64,000 nucleotides of DNA. It comes from Streptomyces clavifer. Lineage in GTDB: Bacteria > Actinomycetota > Actinomycetes > Streptomycetales > Streptomycetaceae. The notes below the pieces were generated by a model. The model did not search any database, was not told where the DNA came from, and worked only from the letters and a program-made list of their open reading frames with translations. The position numbers were made by a program, and so were the translations under genes. The stretch lies in contig BMWJ01000012.1 of assembly GCA_014651175.1 (NCBI GenBank), positions 62,001 to 126,000 on the forward strand, given 5' to 3'. Position 1 is the stretch's first letter; every line of letters begins with the position of its first letter. This document shows positions 45,504-54,105 of the stretch, piece after piece.

Positions 45504-46787
45504 TCACCCGTTCGGCGTACCACCGACACGGGCCGGAACGTGATCGGCGCCCTCCGAAGCGCGACGGATGTCCTGTTCGGGGAGCGTGTCGAGCGGGGTG
45601 AAACGGACCGGAAGATGGGCCGGAGCGCGGTGGAAGGGGCCCGGACGCCAGATCAGTTCAGCGGCGTCGACGGCGAGTTCCAGGTCGCAGAGTTGGCTGG
45701 TTATCTGCTCGATCGCGGTGATCGCCATCAGCAGGGCGGGCTGCTTCGCCGGGCACCGGTGCGGGCCGGTGGACCAGGCGAGATGGGCGCCGTCGCCCGA
45801 ACGCGCGGCGGCGTCCGAACCGGCGGGGGGAGACTGCGTGTTGGCGGCGGCGAAGGAGACCAGGACCAACTGCCCGGCCCGCAGGGGAACCCCGTGGAAC
45901 TCCGTGTCGTGCCGCGGGTAGTGCGCCCCCAGGTTGGCGATCGGCGGGTCCCGCCAGAGCACGTCGGCGATCGCGTCCTGCGCGGTCGTCGCTCCGCCGT
46001 GCAGGGAGACCCCGTGCCGGGCGTCACCGAGCATGCGCAGCAGTGCGTTGCCGATGAGATTCGTCGTCGGGTCGTGACCCGCGCTCATGATGAGTGTGAT
46101 CTGGCGCACTGCCTCGTCGTCGTCGAGGCCCGCAGGGTGTCCGAGCAGGTAGGTGGTGAGGTCGCGGCCCGGCCTGGCCCGCCGGTCCGCGACGAGGTCG
46201 GCCACGACGCCGACCAGGTCGGCGTACGCGTCTGCCGCGCCCGCGGCCGAGTCCATCATGCCCGCGACGCCCAGGACGATCCGCCGGCGGTCCCGGGGTG
46301 CCACCCCGAAGGACGCCGTGAAGACGTGCAGGGGGAGCCGGCGTGCGTACTGGGCGATGAGATCGCCGGTTCCGGTGGCCGAGAACTCCCCGATGAGCTG
46401 CTGGGCGACCCGGGAGACCTCGGCCCGCAGCAGGTGCGGTTCGATCAGGCCGAGGGTGTCGTTGATGGCGTCGCGGTAGCGGGCGTGGACGGCGCCGTCG
46501 GTGAACATCGCGGTGGGCCGGTAGCCGAGCACCGGCAGGACCGGTGAGTCGGCGGGCACCCCCTCCTGCCAGGCACGCGGGTCCTTGGTGAAGGTGTCGG
46601 TGTCGCGCAGCAGGTCGACGGCCGCCTGGTAGTCCGTGACGAGCATGGCGTCGGTCCCCGGGGCGATGCGGACCCGGGCCACCGGCCCCTGGGCCCGCAG
46701 CCGGCGGTAGTGGCCGTGCGGGTCGGCGGCGAAGTCGGGGCCGTACAGGGCGAGCGGCTCGTGGGGCGAGGGCGCGGACAGGCTCAT
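45504..46787 (-). CDS. Conservon-associated cytochrome P450 (CYP157-like), no ExxR
   Basis: A 427-residue P450. The heme-thiolate loop is HLAWSTGPHRCPAKQ, with the Cys ligand but Trp for the usual Phe and Pro-Ala for Leu-Gly. The K-helix ExxR motif reads IADVLWRDPPI, i.e. D-x2-W. Loss of ExxR is an established trait of the CYP157 family, which accompanies conservons in S. coelicolor. I-helix region: IMSAGHDPTTN. ATG 46787 overlaps the cvnD stop. Substrate and redox partner unknown; a structural or signalling role has to be considered. Confidence 0.88.
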   Translation of the reverse strand: MSLSAPSPHEPLALYGPDFAADPHGHYRRLRAQGPVARVRIAPGTDAMLVTDYQAAVDLLRDTDTFTKDPRAWQEGVPADSPVLPVLGYRPTAMFTDGAVHARYRDAINDTLGLIEPHLLRAEVSRVAQQLIGEFSATGTGDLIAQYARRLPLHVFTASFGVAPRDRRRIVLGVAGMMDSAAGAADAYADLVGVVADLVADRRARPGRDLTTYLLGHPAGLDDDEAVRQITLIMSAGHDPTTNLIGNALLRMLGDARHGVSLHGGATTAQDAIADVLWRDPPIANLGAHYPRHDTEFHGVPLRAGQLVLVSFAAANTQSPPAGSDAAARSGDGAHLAWSTGPHRCPAKQPALLMAITAIEQITSQLCDLELAVDAAELIWRPGPFHRAPAHLPVRFTPLDTLPEQDIRRASEGADHVPARVGGTPNG

Positions 46788-47398
46788 GACGGTTCCTGGG
46801 ACGGGGGCAGGCGGGTCAGGGCGTGCTCGGCGAGGGCGATCAGGGCATCGATGCTGCCGCGTCGCTCGCGGGCGTCGCACTGCACCAGCGGGGTCCGTGG
46901 GTCGAGGTCGAGGTGCTTGCGCAGCACCTCGTCCGTGTGTGCGGGGGCGTCGGGGAAGCGGTTGACGGCGACGGCGTACGGCAGCCCCTGCTCCTCGACC
47001 ATGTCCATGACGGCGAAGGAGTCCTCGAGACGGCGGGTGTCGACCATGACGAGGGCGCCGAGCGCACCTCGTGCGATGTCCTCCCAGAGCGGGAAGAAGC
47101 GTTCCTGCCCGGGGGTGCCGAACATGTACAGCACCAGGTCGTCCTGGACGGTCAGCCGGCCGAAGTCGATGGCGACCGTGGTCGTGCTCTTCTCCGGAAG
47201 GCCGGCGGTGTCGTCGAGTCCCGTACTGGACTGCGTCATCACCTCTTCCGTGTGCAGGGTCGGAATCTCCGACAGGGTACGGATCAGGGTCGTCTTGCCC
47301 ACGCCGAAGGGACCCGTGACGACGAGTTTCATCAGGGTCTCGGCGGCACTCGGCAGATAGCCGATGCCGCCCCGGTCAGTGGAGGGAACGGAGTCCAA
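46784..47398 (-). CDS. cvnD: Conservon 1 GTPase CvnD
   Basis: A 204-residue Ras-like/MglA-like GTPase. G1: VTGPFGVGKTTLI; switch-II G3: MFGTPGQERF; G4-like: AVNRFPDAP. A 20-residue N-terminal lead precedes the fold. Conservons are thought to form a membrane-associated, G-protein-like complex with the histidine-kinase-like CvnA. Start TTG 47398 was chosen for GAGAGG 7 bases ahead and the usual S-V-P-S-T-D start; it overlaps cvnC by 23 bases in another frame. Confidence 0.92.
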   Translation of the reverse strand: MDSVPSTDRGGIGYLPSAAETLMKLVVTGPFGVGKTTLIRTLSEIPTLHTEEVMTQSSTGLDDTAGLPEKSTTTVAIDFGRLTVQDDLVLYMFGTPGQERFFPLWEDIARGALGALVMVDTRRLEDSFAVMDMVEEQGLPYAVAVNRFPDAPAHTDEVLRKHLDLDPRTPLVQCDARERRGSIDALIALAEHALTRLPPSQEPS

Positions 47399-47729
47399 CG
47401 AGCAGCCTCTCGACGAGCGACCGGTCGAGCTCACCGGCACTGGGGATCGGTGGTCGAGCGTGCAGACGACCTGCGGCCACGAGGTCCGTGACCAGGAAGA
47501 CGGTCGCGCTGACCGGCAGGTCCAGATGGGCGGCGCACTCGACGACGGTGAGGGCTCCCGGCTCCAGGAGCTCACACAGCCGGCGGTGCTCCGAACCGGT
47601 GTCCGGCGGGAGTGCCGCATCCGTACGGATGAGGACGGCGAGCCGGTCGAGCGCGGGACCGGTGGGCGCGGAGCGGCCACCGGTGACGAGGTACGCGGGA
47701 ATCAGGCGGCGCCCTGGGCCGGGGGTCAT
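47376..47729 (-). CDS. cvnC: Conservon 1 DUF742 protein CvnC
   Basis: A 117-residue DUF742 protein with a winged-helix-like core: RLIPAYLVTGGRSAP, HRRLCELLEPGALTVVECAAHLDLP, VTDLVAAGRLHARPP, ending SLVERLLVGLRSLH. It probably bridges CvnB and CvnD. ATG 47729 overlaps the cvnB stop, and its 3' end lies inside the cvnD coding region, the same offset seen in conservon 2. Confidence 0.92.
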   Translation of the reverse strand: MTPGPGRRLIPAYLVTGGRSAPTGPALDRLAVLIRTDAALPPDTGSEHRRLCELLEPGALTVVECAAHLDLPVSATVFLVTDLVAAGRLHARPPIPSAGELDRSLVERLLVGLRSLH

Positions 47730-48148
47730 GGCCGCGAGGCAGCGTCCGGTTGGCGGGTGGGGGCGTGCATGGCCCGCGTCAGCGCGGTCACCTGCACCTG
47801 CATCTGGTACGCGATGTTCCCCAGGTGCGCGTCGGGAGCCGCGAACAGGGCCAGGGTGGTGTTCCTGCCCGCGGGTACGACGATGGCGAAGCCCAGTTCC
47901 GACTCCACGACCGTCTGGGCCAGGCGGGGCGACTCGGCGTCGGTGAACGCGGTGGTGAAGGCGCGGGCCGACGCGTGCAGCGTGGCCGTCATCGCGGCGA
48001 CGCGCTCCGCGGACGCGCGGTCCAGCCCGGGAGAGGCGCCCTCGACGAGCCCGTCTCCGGTGGCCACCACGGCGTGCTGCACGCCGGGGAGTTCCAGCAG
48101 CGGGGTCAGCACCCAGGCGAGGTCACCGGTGGTGGGGGTGGTGCTCAC
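47726..48148 (-). CDS. cvnB: Conservon 1 roadblock/LC7 protein CvnB
   Basis: A 140-residue roadblock/LC7-domain protein: LAWVLTPLLELPGVQHAVVATGDGLV, ERVAAMTATLHASARAF, ELGFAIVVPAGRNTTLALFA. These domains serve as regulators of small GTPases (here CvnD). GTG 48148 overlaps the cvnA stop (GTGA). Confidence 0.93.
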   Translation of the reverse strand: MSTTPTTGDLAWVLTPLLELPGVQHAVVATGDGLVEGASPGLDRASAERVAAMTATLHASARAFTTAFTDAESPRLAQTVVESELGFAIVVPAGRNTTLALFAAPDAHLGNIAYQMQVQVTALTRAMHAPTRQPDAASRP

Positions 48149-49569
48149 GTCTCGTCTCCTTGGTCGTCCGATGAGGCTGCCGGGGGCGTCGGGACGCCTC
48201 CGCCGGGCGCGTCCCCGCCCGGTGCCTTCCTGCCGCTGAGGGTGCCTTCCTGGAGTGCCGCCCAGGAGTTTCCGGCCTGTTCGGGGGTGCGGGCCACGAG
48301 CTCCTCGGCCTCCTCGCGTGAGGCGGCCGGGGCGGCGGGTGCCCTGCGTGTCCTGCGGCGCCGGCTGGGCAGCTCGGCCGCGGGCGCGGCGGGGCTGCCC
48401 GTCCCGGCCCCGGCGGGGTCGGGGTCGGCGGCCCGGCCGGGCGTGGGAATCACTGTCGCGTCGTCCCCCGGGACCTTCGCGCCCGCCCCGGCAGCGGCCG
48501 GCACCCCGGGGCGCGCGTGCATGGGCTTCGGCGCGAGCACGGACAGGGTGCGGTCGTCGTCCATCACGGTCAGCAGATGGGCGGGGATGCGCAGCATCGC
48601 GCGCATGCCGCCGTACGGGGACGACTCGATGTGGCAGCTGAAGCCGTACCGTGCGACGAGCCGGCCCACCACGGCGAACCCGGTCTGCGGCGGGTCCCCC
48701 AGCTCGGTGAGCAGCACCTCGTCGGGTCCGGCCAGCAGCGCACGGGCCCGCTTCAGGGCGTCGTCGTCCATGCCGATCCCGGCGTCGTCGACCAGGACCA
48801 GGGCGCCGCGGCCCGCGGTCTGCTGGACGGTCACGGGCACTTCGGTGTCGGGGTGCGAGTACGCCGTCGCGTTGGCCAGCAGTTCGGCGAGCGCGATCGC
48901 GAAGGGCTCGGCGGCCCGGGCGGCCAGGGCGAGCCGCTCCTGGCGCAGGTGGTTGGCGACCTTGATCCGCTCGTACCCCGCGACCCGGGACTGGGCGCCG
49001 AGCACCACTTCGACGAGCGAGGAGTTCTGCCGGGCGAGGCCGGGCCAGGCGTCACAGAGCACGGCGGTGGCCTGCGTGCGGCGCAGGGCCAGTTCGTTGC
49101 GGAAGTCGAGCTGCAGGATCCGCGGGTCGTCGTACTCGTGCTGGAGCTCGTGCAGCAGGTGCTGTGACTGGTTGAGCAGCGACTGGATCTTGGCGGAGGT
49201 GCCGCGCATGGCCGACCGGGCCGCCGCGTCGACCCGTCGGCGCTCCTCCAGGACGGCGGTGCCCGCGGCCTGTACGGCCTCGGTCAGCAGACGGGCGGCG
49301 TCGCCCTCGATGTCGGCCGCCTCCCGCAGTCCGGGCACGGGTGCGGTCCGGTGGGAGAGGGCGGTGGCCGCCGCGGGGATCCGCTTCTGGCCGAGCTGGC
49401 GTATCTCCTCGGTGAGCGCCAGGGTGCGGGCCTCGGCGGCCTTCAGCTGCCGGTCGGTCAGTTCGGCGCGGGCCGCCGCGCCGTAGGCGTCCTTGCGGGC
49501 CCGGTCCGTCTGCACGGTGGCCCATATCGCCGCCACGAAGGCGACCAGTGCGACGATCCATCCCAGCAC
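48145..49569 (-). CDS. cvnA: Conservon 1 sensor-kinase-like protein CvnA
   Basis: A 474-residue membrane protein. One N-terminal helix (LGWIVALVAFVAAIWATV) is followed by a coiled-coil region, then a GHKL ATPase domain: N-box ALAELLANATAYSHPDTE, G1 VLVDDAGIGMDDD, G2-like PPQTGFAVVGRLVARYG. The phospho-acceptor His of true kinases is not evident. The C-terminal 130 residues are Pro/Ala-rich and disordered. Start GTG 49569. It heads the five-gene conservon 1 operon. Confidence 0.92.
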   Translation of the reverse strand: MLGWIVALVAFVAAIWATVQTDRARKDAYGAAARAELTDRQLKAAEARTLALTEEIRQLGQKRIPAAATALSHRTAPVPGLREAADIEGDAARLLTEAVQAAGTAVLEERRRVDAAARSAMRGTSAKIQSLLNQSQHLLHELQHEYDDPRILQLDFRNELALRRTQATAVLCDAWPGLARQNSSLVEVVLGAQSRVAGYERIKVANHLRQERLALAARAAEPFAIALAELLANATAYSHPDTEVPVTVQQTAGRGALVLVDDAGIGMDDDALKRARALLAGPDEVLLTELGDPPQTGFAVVGRLVARYGFSCHIESSPYGGMRAMLRIPAHLLTVMDDDRTLSVLAPKPMHARPGVPAAAGAGAKVPGDDATVIPTPGRAADPDPAGAGTGSPAAPAAELPSRRRRTRRAPAAPAASREEAEELVARTPEQAGNSWAALQEGTLSGRKAPGGDAPGGGVPTPPAASSDDQGDET

Positions 49570-49650
49570 GGCGTCACCGCGTCTCTGTTGTAGGGCACGG
49601 TGAACACGCCGCGGGGCGGCGGGGTATCCGTCTTTCGCTCCGGGCCGGCG

Positions 49651-50646
49651 TCACTCCGGTCCGCCGCTCGTGCGCGACGCCTCGGTCTCCTGCGCCAGCG
49701 CCGCGACCTCGGACATCACCTGCAGGACTCCGGGGAGCGCCGAGCCGTCGAGGTGCCGGTACTCGCTCCCGATGGTGACCACCAGCCGTTCCGGCAGCCC
49801 GAGTGCGGGGTACCGCCCCTCCCGGATCACCCGGCGCGCCGCCTCGAACGCGGGCACGCCCGCCGCGTGGAAGGTGTGGGCGCGCTCGCGCACGTACGCG
49901 AGGTAGCGGATGTGCTCCCGCACCCCGGCCGGGTCGAGCACCGGCCCGTGGCCGGGCACGATCACCTCGGCGCCGGTGGCCAGTACCCGCTCGCAGGCGT
50001 CGATCACATTGCTCAGAGGGCCGGCCCAGTGCACCGGGTGGTCCCCCGGCTGCTGCGGGGTGGAGGAGAAGACGACGTCTCCGCTGAACACCGTGCGCTG
50101 CGTCGGCAGGTACACGATGAGGTCGCCCGTGGTGTGCGCGGGCGGCAGGGCCGACACCTGGACCGCACAGTCCCCCAGGGTCAGTTCGAGCTCTCCCGTG
50201 ACGTAGGTGTCCGGCAGCACCGGCTCGGTGGTGGACCAGTCGAAGACCCCGAAGTGACGGCCCAGGTACGCGCCGAGGGGGGTGGCCGGATCGCTCCCTG
50301 CCACGAGGGCGTGCTGCTGCTGCGGGGTGGGCTCGTAGTGGATGTGCTCCTCGGCGTCCCGGGTCGCGATGATCTCCGCGTCCGGGAGCACCCCGGCACC
50401 CCAGAAGTGGTCCCCGTTGGCATGGGTGACGATCACCCGGTCGACGCTCACCCCGGTGGGCAGTCGCTTCTCGCTCTCCGCCAGGAACTGCCCGGCCATC
50501 ACCGGGTCGTACGGGGCGTCGATCCAGAGCGCGCCGCGCGGCGACACCAGGAGTCCGCAGTTGGCCAGCCCCCGGCCCCGCCTGGGCGGCAGCCAGGCGT
50601 ACAGACCCGTGCCGAGGTCGACGATGTCCCCACCCGTGATCGACAT
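49651..50646 (-). CDS. Metallo-beta-lactamase-fold hydrolase
   Basis: A 331-residue MBL protein. The zinc motif reads VTHANGDHFWG (H-x-N-x-D-H, so Asn replaces the second His), with later ligands in PPAHTTGDLI, FSGDVVF and VPGHGPVLD. Substitution at that position occurs in several MBL subgroups. ATG 50646 has no Shine-Dalgarno sequence; CATAAT (minus strand, 50653-50658) lies 6 bases ahead, which fits a leaderless mRNA. Substrate not known. It is 81 bases downstream of nothing on its strand and divergent from the SIS gene. Confidence 0.85.
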   Translation of the reverse strand: MSITGGDIVDLGTGLYAWLPPRRGRGLANCGLLVSPRGALWIDAPYDPVMAGQFLAESEKRLPTGVSVDRVIVTHANGDHFWGAGVLPDAEIIATRDAEEHIHYEPTPQQQHALVAGSDPATPLGAYLGRHFGVFDWSTTEPVLPDTYVTGELELTLGDCAVQVSALPPAHTTGDLIVYLPTQRTVFSGDVVFSSTPQQPGDHPVHWAGPLSNVIDACERVLATGAEVIVPGHGPVLDPAGVREHIRYLAYVRERAHTFHAAGVPAFEAARRVIREGRYPALGLPERLVVTIGSEYRHLDGSALPGVLQVMSEVAALAQETEASRTSGGPE

Positions 50647-50658
50647 GGGGTGATTATG

Positions 50659-51045
50659 CCGACCTCGATCCGGCCGCGCGTTCGAAGTCAGCCAACTCGT
50701 GGACCCGTTGACGCAAAATCGCCCTTCGGCTCGAATGATCACCCCATGAGGGTGACCGTCCGGGGTTACGGGGGTGCGGGCACGGGCGAGAAATTCTGAG
50801 CATTTCGGTGATATCGCCCATGGATACCGAACAACGGCGCAGATACCCACACAGGAACGGCGGAACCTCATCGCGCCGACTACCCACCGAGCATGGCTGA
50901 AAACAGCTGTCGCGTTACCGCTCGAATCACGCCTCCTTTGCTTGTTCTTGCTCGATTGGGCCATGTAATATGCAAAATTGAGCAGACAGGCAACGATTCC
51001 ATCCAGCCATCCCAGTGCGAACAGCAGCGGAAGCGGAGTGCGGAC
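50659..51045. promoter_or_regulatory. Divergent intergenic region with candidate SIS-gene promoter/operator
   Basis: About 390 bases, AT-richer from 50890 on, without a supported gene. TTGTTC (50942-50947) and TAATAT (50966-50971) with an 18-base spacer form a plausible plus-strand promoter. It is spanned by an imperfect inverted repeat, TGCTCGATT (50949-50957) with AATTGAGCA (50976-50984), one mismatch, which may be an operator. The start of transcription would be near 50978, leaving a leader of about 68 bases. Confidence 0.45.
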
Positions 51046-51939
51046 ATGTCCCATGTCGAAACCGAGACAGCCAGCCAGCCCGAGTGCTGGCGGCGTGCCG
51101 AGGAGGTCGCGGCGGACCGGGCGGCGGTCCTGCCCGCCACCGGTGAGCGCGTCGCCGTCGTCGGCTGCGGCACGTCGTACTACATGGCACAGGCCTACGC
51201 CTCGCTGCGCGAGGACTCCGGGCAGGGGGAGTCCGACGCCTTCGCCGCGTCCGAGTTCCCTCTCGGCCGCTCGTACGACCGCGTCGTGGCCCTTACCCGC
51301 TCGGGAACCACGACCGAGGTGCTCGACCTGCTGACCCGGCTGCGCGGCACCACCCGCACGGTCGCGGTGACGGCGGACCCGCGGACCGCGGTGATGACGG
51401 CAGCCGACGAGGTGGTCGTGCTGGACTTCGCGGACGAACGGTCCGTCGTCCAGACCCGGTTCGCCACCACCGCGCTCACCCTGTTCCGCGCCCACCTCGG
51501 ACTGCACACCGAGGACGTCGTACGGGACGCGGAGGCGGCGCTGGCGGATCCGCTGCCCGAAGGGCTGCTGGAGTGCTCCCAGTTCAGCTTCCTGGGCCAG
51601 GGATGGACGGTCGGGCTCGCCAACGAGGCGGCGCTCAAGATGAAGGAGGCGTCCCTGTCCTGGACGGAGTCGTATCCGGCGATGGAGTACCGCCACGGGC
51701 CCATCAGCATCGCCACGGCCGGGACGGCGACCTGGATGTTCGGCCCCGCACCGGAGGGCCTCGCGGAGCAGGTACGGGCGACCGGTGCCCGCTGGGTGGA
51801 GAGCGGCCTGGACCCGCTGGCCGAACTGGTCCGGGTGCAGCGGCTGGCCGTGGCCCGCGCGGCGGCCCGCGGCCTCGACCCGGACCTTCCCCGTCACCTC
51901 ACCCGGTCGGTGGTGCTCGACGGGGCCGCGGCGGGCTGA
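51046..51939 (+). CDS. SIS-domain sugar-phosphate protein
   Basis: A 297-residue protein with two SIS (sugar isomerase) domains, related to the isomerase half of GlmS and to AgaS/FrlB-type deglycases. VAVVGCGTSYYMAQAYASLR and VVALTRSGTTTEVLDLL are the phosphosugar-binding SxS/T motifs; GWTVGLANEAALKMKEASL and SYPAMEYRHGPISIA mark the second domain. It lacks the glutaminase half. ATG 51046 has GGAG about 8 bases ahead; the frame is open 51 codons further but through AT-rich promoter DNA. It probably acts on an amino-sugar phosphate. Confidence 0.87.
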   Translation: MSHVETETASQPECWRRAEEVAADRAAVLPATGERVAVVGCGTSYYMAQAYASLREDSGQGESDAFAASEFPLGRSYDRVVALTRSGTTTEVLDLLTRLRGTTRTVAVTADPRTAVMTAADEVVVLDFADERSVVQTRFATTALTLFRAHLGLHTEDVVRDAEAALADPLPEGLLECSQFSFLGQGWTVGLANEAALKMKEASLSWTESYPAMEYRHGPISIATAGTATWMFGPAPEGLAEQVRATGARWVESGLDPLAELVRVQRLAVARAAARGLDPDLPRHLTRSVVLDGAAAG

Positions 51940-51956
51940 TCCACGGCACGGCGGAC

Positions 51957-51989
51957 GGCGTGCCGGGCGGTTCGCCCGCCCGGCACGCC
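51957..51989. terminator. Bidirectional hairpin terminator
   Basis: GGCGTGCCGGGCG (51957-51969) pairs perfectly with CGCCCGGCACGCC (51977-51989) around a 7-base loop that can add one more pair. It separates the SIS gene (plus, ends 51939) from the PH-like gene (minus, ends 52012), so it can serve both. Confidence 0.75.
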
Positions 51990-52011
51990 GCTTCCACGGG
52001 CCGTACCGTGA

Positions 52012-52575
52012 TCAGTTCTCTTCGAAGTAGGCGTCCAGCGCCGCGTCGAGCTCCGCCGTCCACTCCTTGAGGCTGCTCCGGGACTCCGCCTCGACCTCGG
52101 CGTTGAACCACCGACGGCTCGACACGTGCACCGTGACGGTGAACCGGCGCCCGAAGCGGGCGGTCTTGACCTCGACCGCGCCGATCTCGGCCCAGTCGAA
52201 CTCAGCCTCCTGGTCGTCCAGCGTGAACCGGACGCCGTCCCGGTCCACCGTGATGGATCCGCGCCGGTCGCTGACGGCGAAGACGGGCCCCTCGGCCGGG
52301 GCGCCGCCCCCCTCGCCAGCGTCCTCACTCGCCTCCGGGGTGGCGTCCCGCTCGGCGTCCGGGGACGCGTCCGCCGTCTCGGCCCCTTCGGCGACAGCCG
52401 TCGCTTCGTCCTCGGCGGACGCACCGGGCGCCTCGGGCGCCTCGGGCCCTTCCGGCGCCTTCTCCGCTTCCCCCTCCGTCCGCGCGGGGGCAGGGGCCGT
52501 CAGGCCGGGGATGTACGCCGGGTCCGTGCCCGCGGCGAACTCGGGTTTCGTGTTGGAATCTATACGCTGCTCCAC
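52012..52575 (-). CDS. Protein with PH-like C-terminal domain and acidic linker
   Basis: A 187-residue protein. Residues 1-30 (EQRIDSNTKPEFAAGTD) are followed by an Ala/Glu/Pro-rich disordered stretch (about 30-95), then a compact beta-rich domain (ITVDRDGVRFTLDDQEAEFDWAEIG, VTVHVSSRRWFNAEVE) and a C-terminal helix (SLKEWTAELDAALDAYF), the outline of a bacterial PH-like fold. GTG 52575 has no Shine-Dalgarno sequence; CATACT (52583-52588, minus) lies 7 bases ahead, as in a leaderless gene. Function unknown. Confidence 0.7.
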   Translation of the reverse strand: MEQRIDSNTKPEFAAGTDPAYIPGLTAPAPARTEGEAEKAPEGPEAPEAPGASAEDEATAVAEGAETADASPDAERDATPEASEDAGEGGGAPAEGPVFAVSDRRGSITVDRDGVRFTLDDQEAEFDWAEIGAVEVKTARFGRRFTVTVHVSSRRWFNAEVEAESRSSLKEWTAELDAALDAYFEEN

Positions 52576-52977
52576 GGCGGGCAGTATGGTCGACGAACCT
52601 GTACGTGACCAGTCGCCAGGGGTCCGACGGGGCGCAACGGCCGCGGAAGTCACCGGTACGCGGCGGCTTCGCGCCGGGGCCGACCGGCGCGGGCACCCGG
52701 CGCGCGGCCGGTCATCCACCCGATCGCGGGGGCTGGTCCGCCGTCCGGCGGAGCGGGGCTCGCCGAGGACGGCGAGGGCGGTCCCGGCCAACGGCCCGGG
52801 CGTGAACGCCGGCATCCGCACGTGGGCCCATGACGGTGGAGGTCGTGGAGGTCTTCCCTCCGGAGAAGGCGGCGGATGCCCGTCGCCGCAGCGGGTCGGA
52901 CCGCACCCGCGGCACGCTCGTGCCGCACGTCGGCGCCTGGACACCACCGCTCCGGGGCGCGGCCCCGCACGGAAAGG
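52576..52977. other. Intergenic stretch without a recognised gene
   Basis: About 400 bases. Several short frames exist on both strands, all Arg/Pro-rich and without family patterns or supported starts. Apart from the leaderless-type promoter of the PH-like gene at its left edge I see no clear element. Confidence 0.4.
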
Positions 52978-53013
52978 CGGGTGGTGCGGGCTCTTTCGAA
53001 CCCGCACCACCCG
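52978..53013 (-). terminator. Hairpin terminator of LysM/transglycosylase gene
   Basis: A perfect 13-base stem (CGGGTGGTGCGGG at 52978-52990 with its complement at 53001-53013) around a 10-base loop, 32 bases past the stop of the minus-strand LysM gene. Confidence 0.78.
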
Positions 53014-53045
53014 TCGGCCGTGCACTGCTGTCACACGGTCAGGCC

Positions 53046-53915
53046 TCAGTAGGCGCCGAACACGTTGTCGATCGAGCCGTACCGGTCGGCGGCGTAGTTG
53101 CACGCGGCCGTGATGTTGGCGACCGGGTCGTAGCTGTCCGTCGACGTGCCGGGCACGTGGTAGGCCTGGAAGGTCGGGTCGATGACCTGCAGCAGGCCCT
53201 TGGACGGGATGCCGGCGGCGGCGTTCGAGTCCCAGTTGTTGATGGCCATCGGGTTGCCCGAGGACTCACGCATGATGTTGCGGTGGATCCCGTCGTAGCT
53301 GCCGGGGATGCCGTGCTCGGCCATGACCGCCAGCGACTCCTTGATCCAGCCGTCGAGGTCGTCGGTGTACGCGGTCGGCTCGGCGGCGGGAGCGGCGGCA
53401 GGCGCTGCCGCGGGTGCGCCCTGCGCGGCGAGCGCGGTGTCCGTACGGTCCGAGCGGTCGGCACGGTCGGCGCTCTGCTCCGCACGGTCGGCGGAGCCGG
53501 ACGCCTTGGATTCGGCCTTGTCCGCCGTTCCGACCTTGTCCGCCGCCTTCGCGCCGATCGTCAGCTTCAGACCGGCGTGAATGAGGTCGGGGTTTGCGCC
53601 GACGGCCTTTCGGTTGTCGTCGTACAGCGCCTTCCAGCCGCCGTCGACGGAATGCTCACGCGCGATCTTGGAAAGGGAATCACCAATGATCACGGAATAG
53701 GTGACGGGCGTCGACTTCTGTGCGGCAATCGCCTTGCCGGACACGGCAGTCGACGTGGCCGCCTTTTCGACGGCGACCGGCTGCGCCGGCGCCGCGAAGG
53801 CTCCGGTCGCGCCGATCACGGGAAGGGCCAGAGCGGCTCCACCCGTGCTCACGGCGATGATGCCGCGGGTCAGCGAACTGGTCCTGAAACGAAGGTGCTT
53901 ACCCATTTCGGGCAT
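53046..53915 (-). CDS. Secreted LysM and transglycosylase-like cell wall enzyme
   Basis: A 289-residue exported protein. Signal peptide about 1-42 (SLTRGIIAVSTGGAALALPV, ending GAFAAPA). LysM domain about 70-125 (VTYSVIIGDSLSKIAREH, NPDLIHAGLKLTIG), then a charged Ala/Asp/Arg linker, then an SLT/lysozyme-like domain about 200-289 with the catalytic Glu in IMRESSGNPMAINNWDSN and GLLQVIDPTFQAY. It should bind and cleave peptidoglycan outside the cell. GAGGAAA lies 8 bases ahead of ATG 53915. The leader is a c-di-AMP riboswitch, linking it to germination/growth-type wall remodelling. Confidence 0.93.
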   Translation of the reverse strand: MPEMGKHLRFRTSSLTRGIIAVSTGGAALALPVIGATGAFAAPAQPVAVEKAATSTAVSGKAIAAQKSTPVTYSVIIGDSLSKIAREHSVDGGWKALYDDNRKAVGANPDLIHAGLKLTIGAKAADKVGTADKAESKASGSADRAEQSADRADRSDRTDTALAAQGAPAAAPAAAPAAEPTAYTDDLDGWIKESLAVMAEHGIPGSYDGIHRNIMRESSGNPMAINNWDSNAAAGIPSKGLLQVIDPTFQAYHVPGTSTDSYDPVANITAACNYAADRYGSIDNVFGAY

Positions 53916-53932
53916 GGTGATTTCCTCTCCGC

Positions 53933-54105
53933 CGCCTGCGAAGTGAGCTGTCGGGTTCGGGCTGGAGATGCCCGGTCGCATACGAATGCGACTTCACCCC
54001 GAGCCGCTCCGGATACCGGATCGGCGCTTACCTGGGTCCCCCGCTCCTGCCGTACGAGATGTAGTCGGGTTCCCGGACGGCGGCAGGATTCGGCGTTCCA
54101 TCCGG
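53933..54105 (-). promoter_or_regulatory. ydaO-type c-di-AMP riboswitch
   Basis: In the minus-strand leader of the LysM/transglycosylase gene the conserved ydaO/yuaA aptamer blocks are all present in order: GCCGAATCCTGCCG (near 54095), GGCAGGAGCGGGGGACCC, GGGGTGAAGTCGC, GGGCATCTCCAGCCCGAAC, CCGACAGCTCACTTCGCAGG (ending 53935). The first and third blocks can pair to form the pseudo-symmetric stems. Riboswitches of this class bind c-di-AMP and turn off wall hydrolase genes, rpfA in Streptomyces being the known case. About 18 bases separate it from the start codon. Confidence 0.93.

Noticed and set aside
50654-50887. A 77-codon frame in the MBL-SIS gap
   Set aside because: No family pattern or ribosome-binding site, and it covers the probable promoters.
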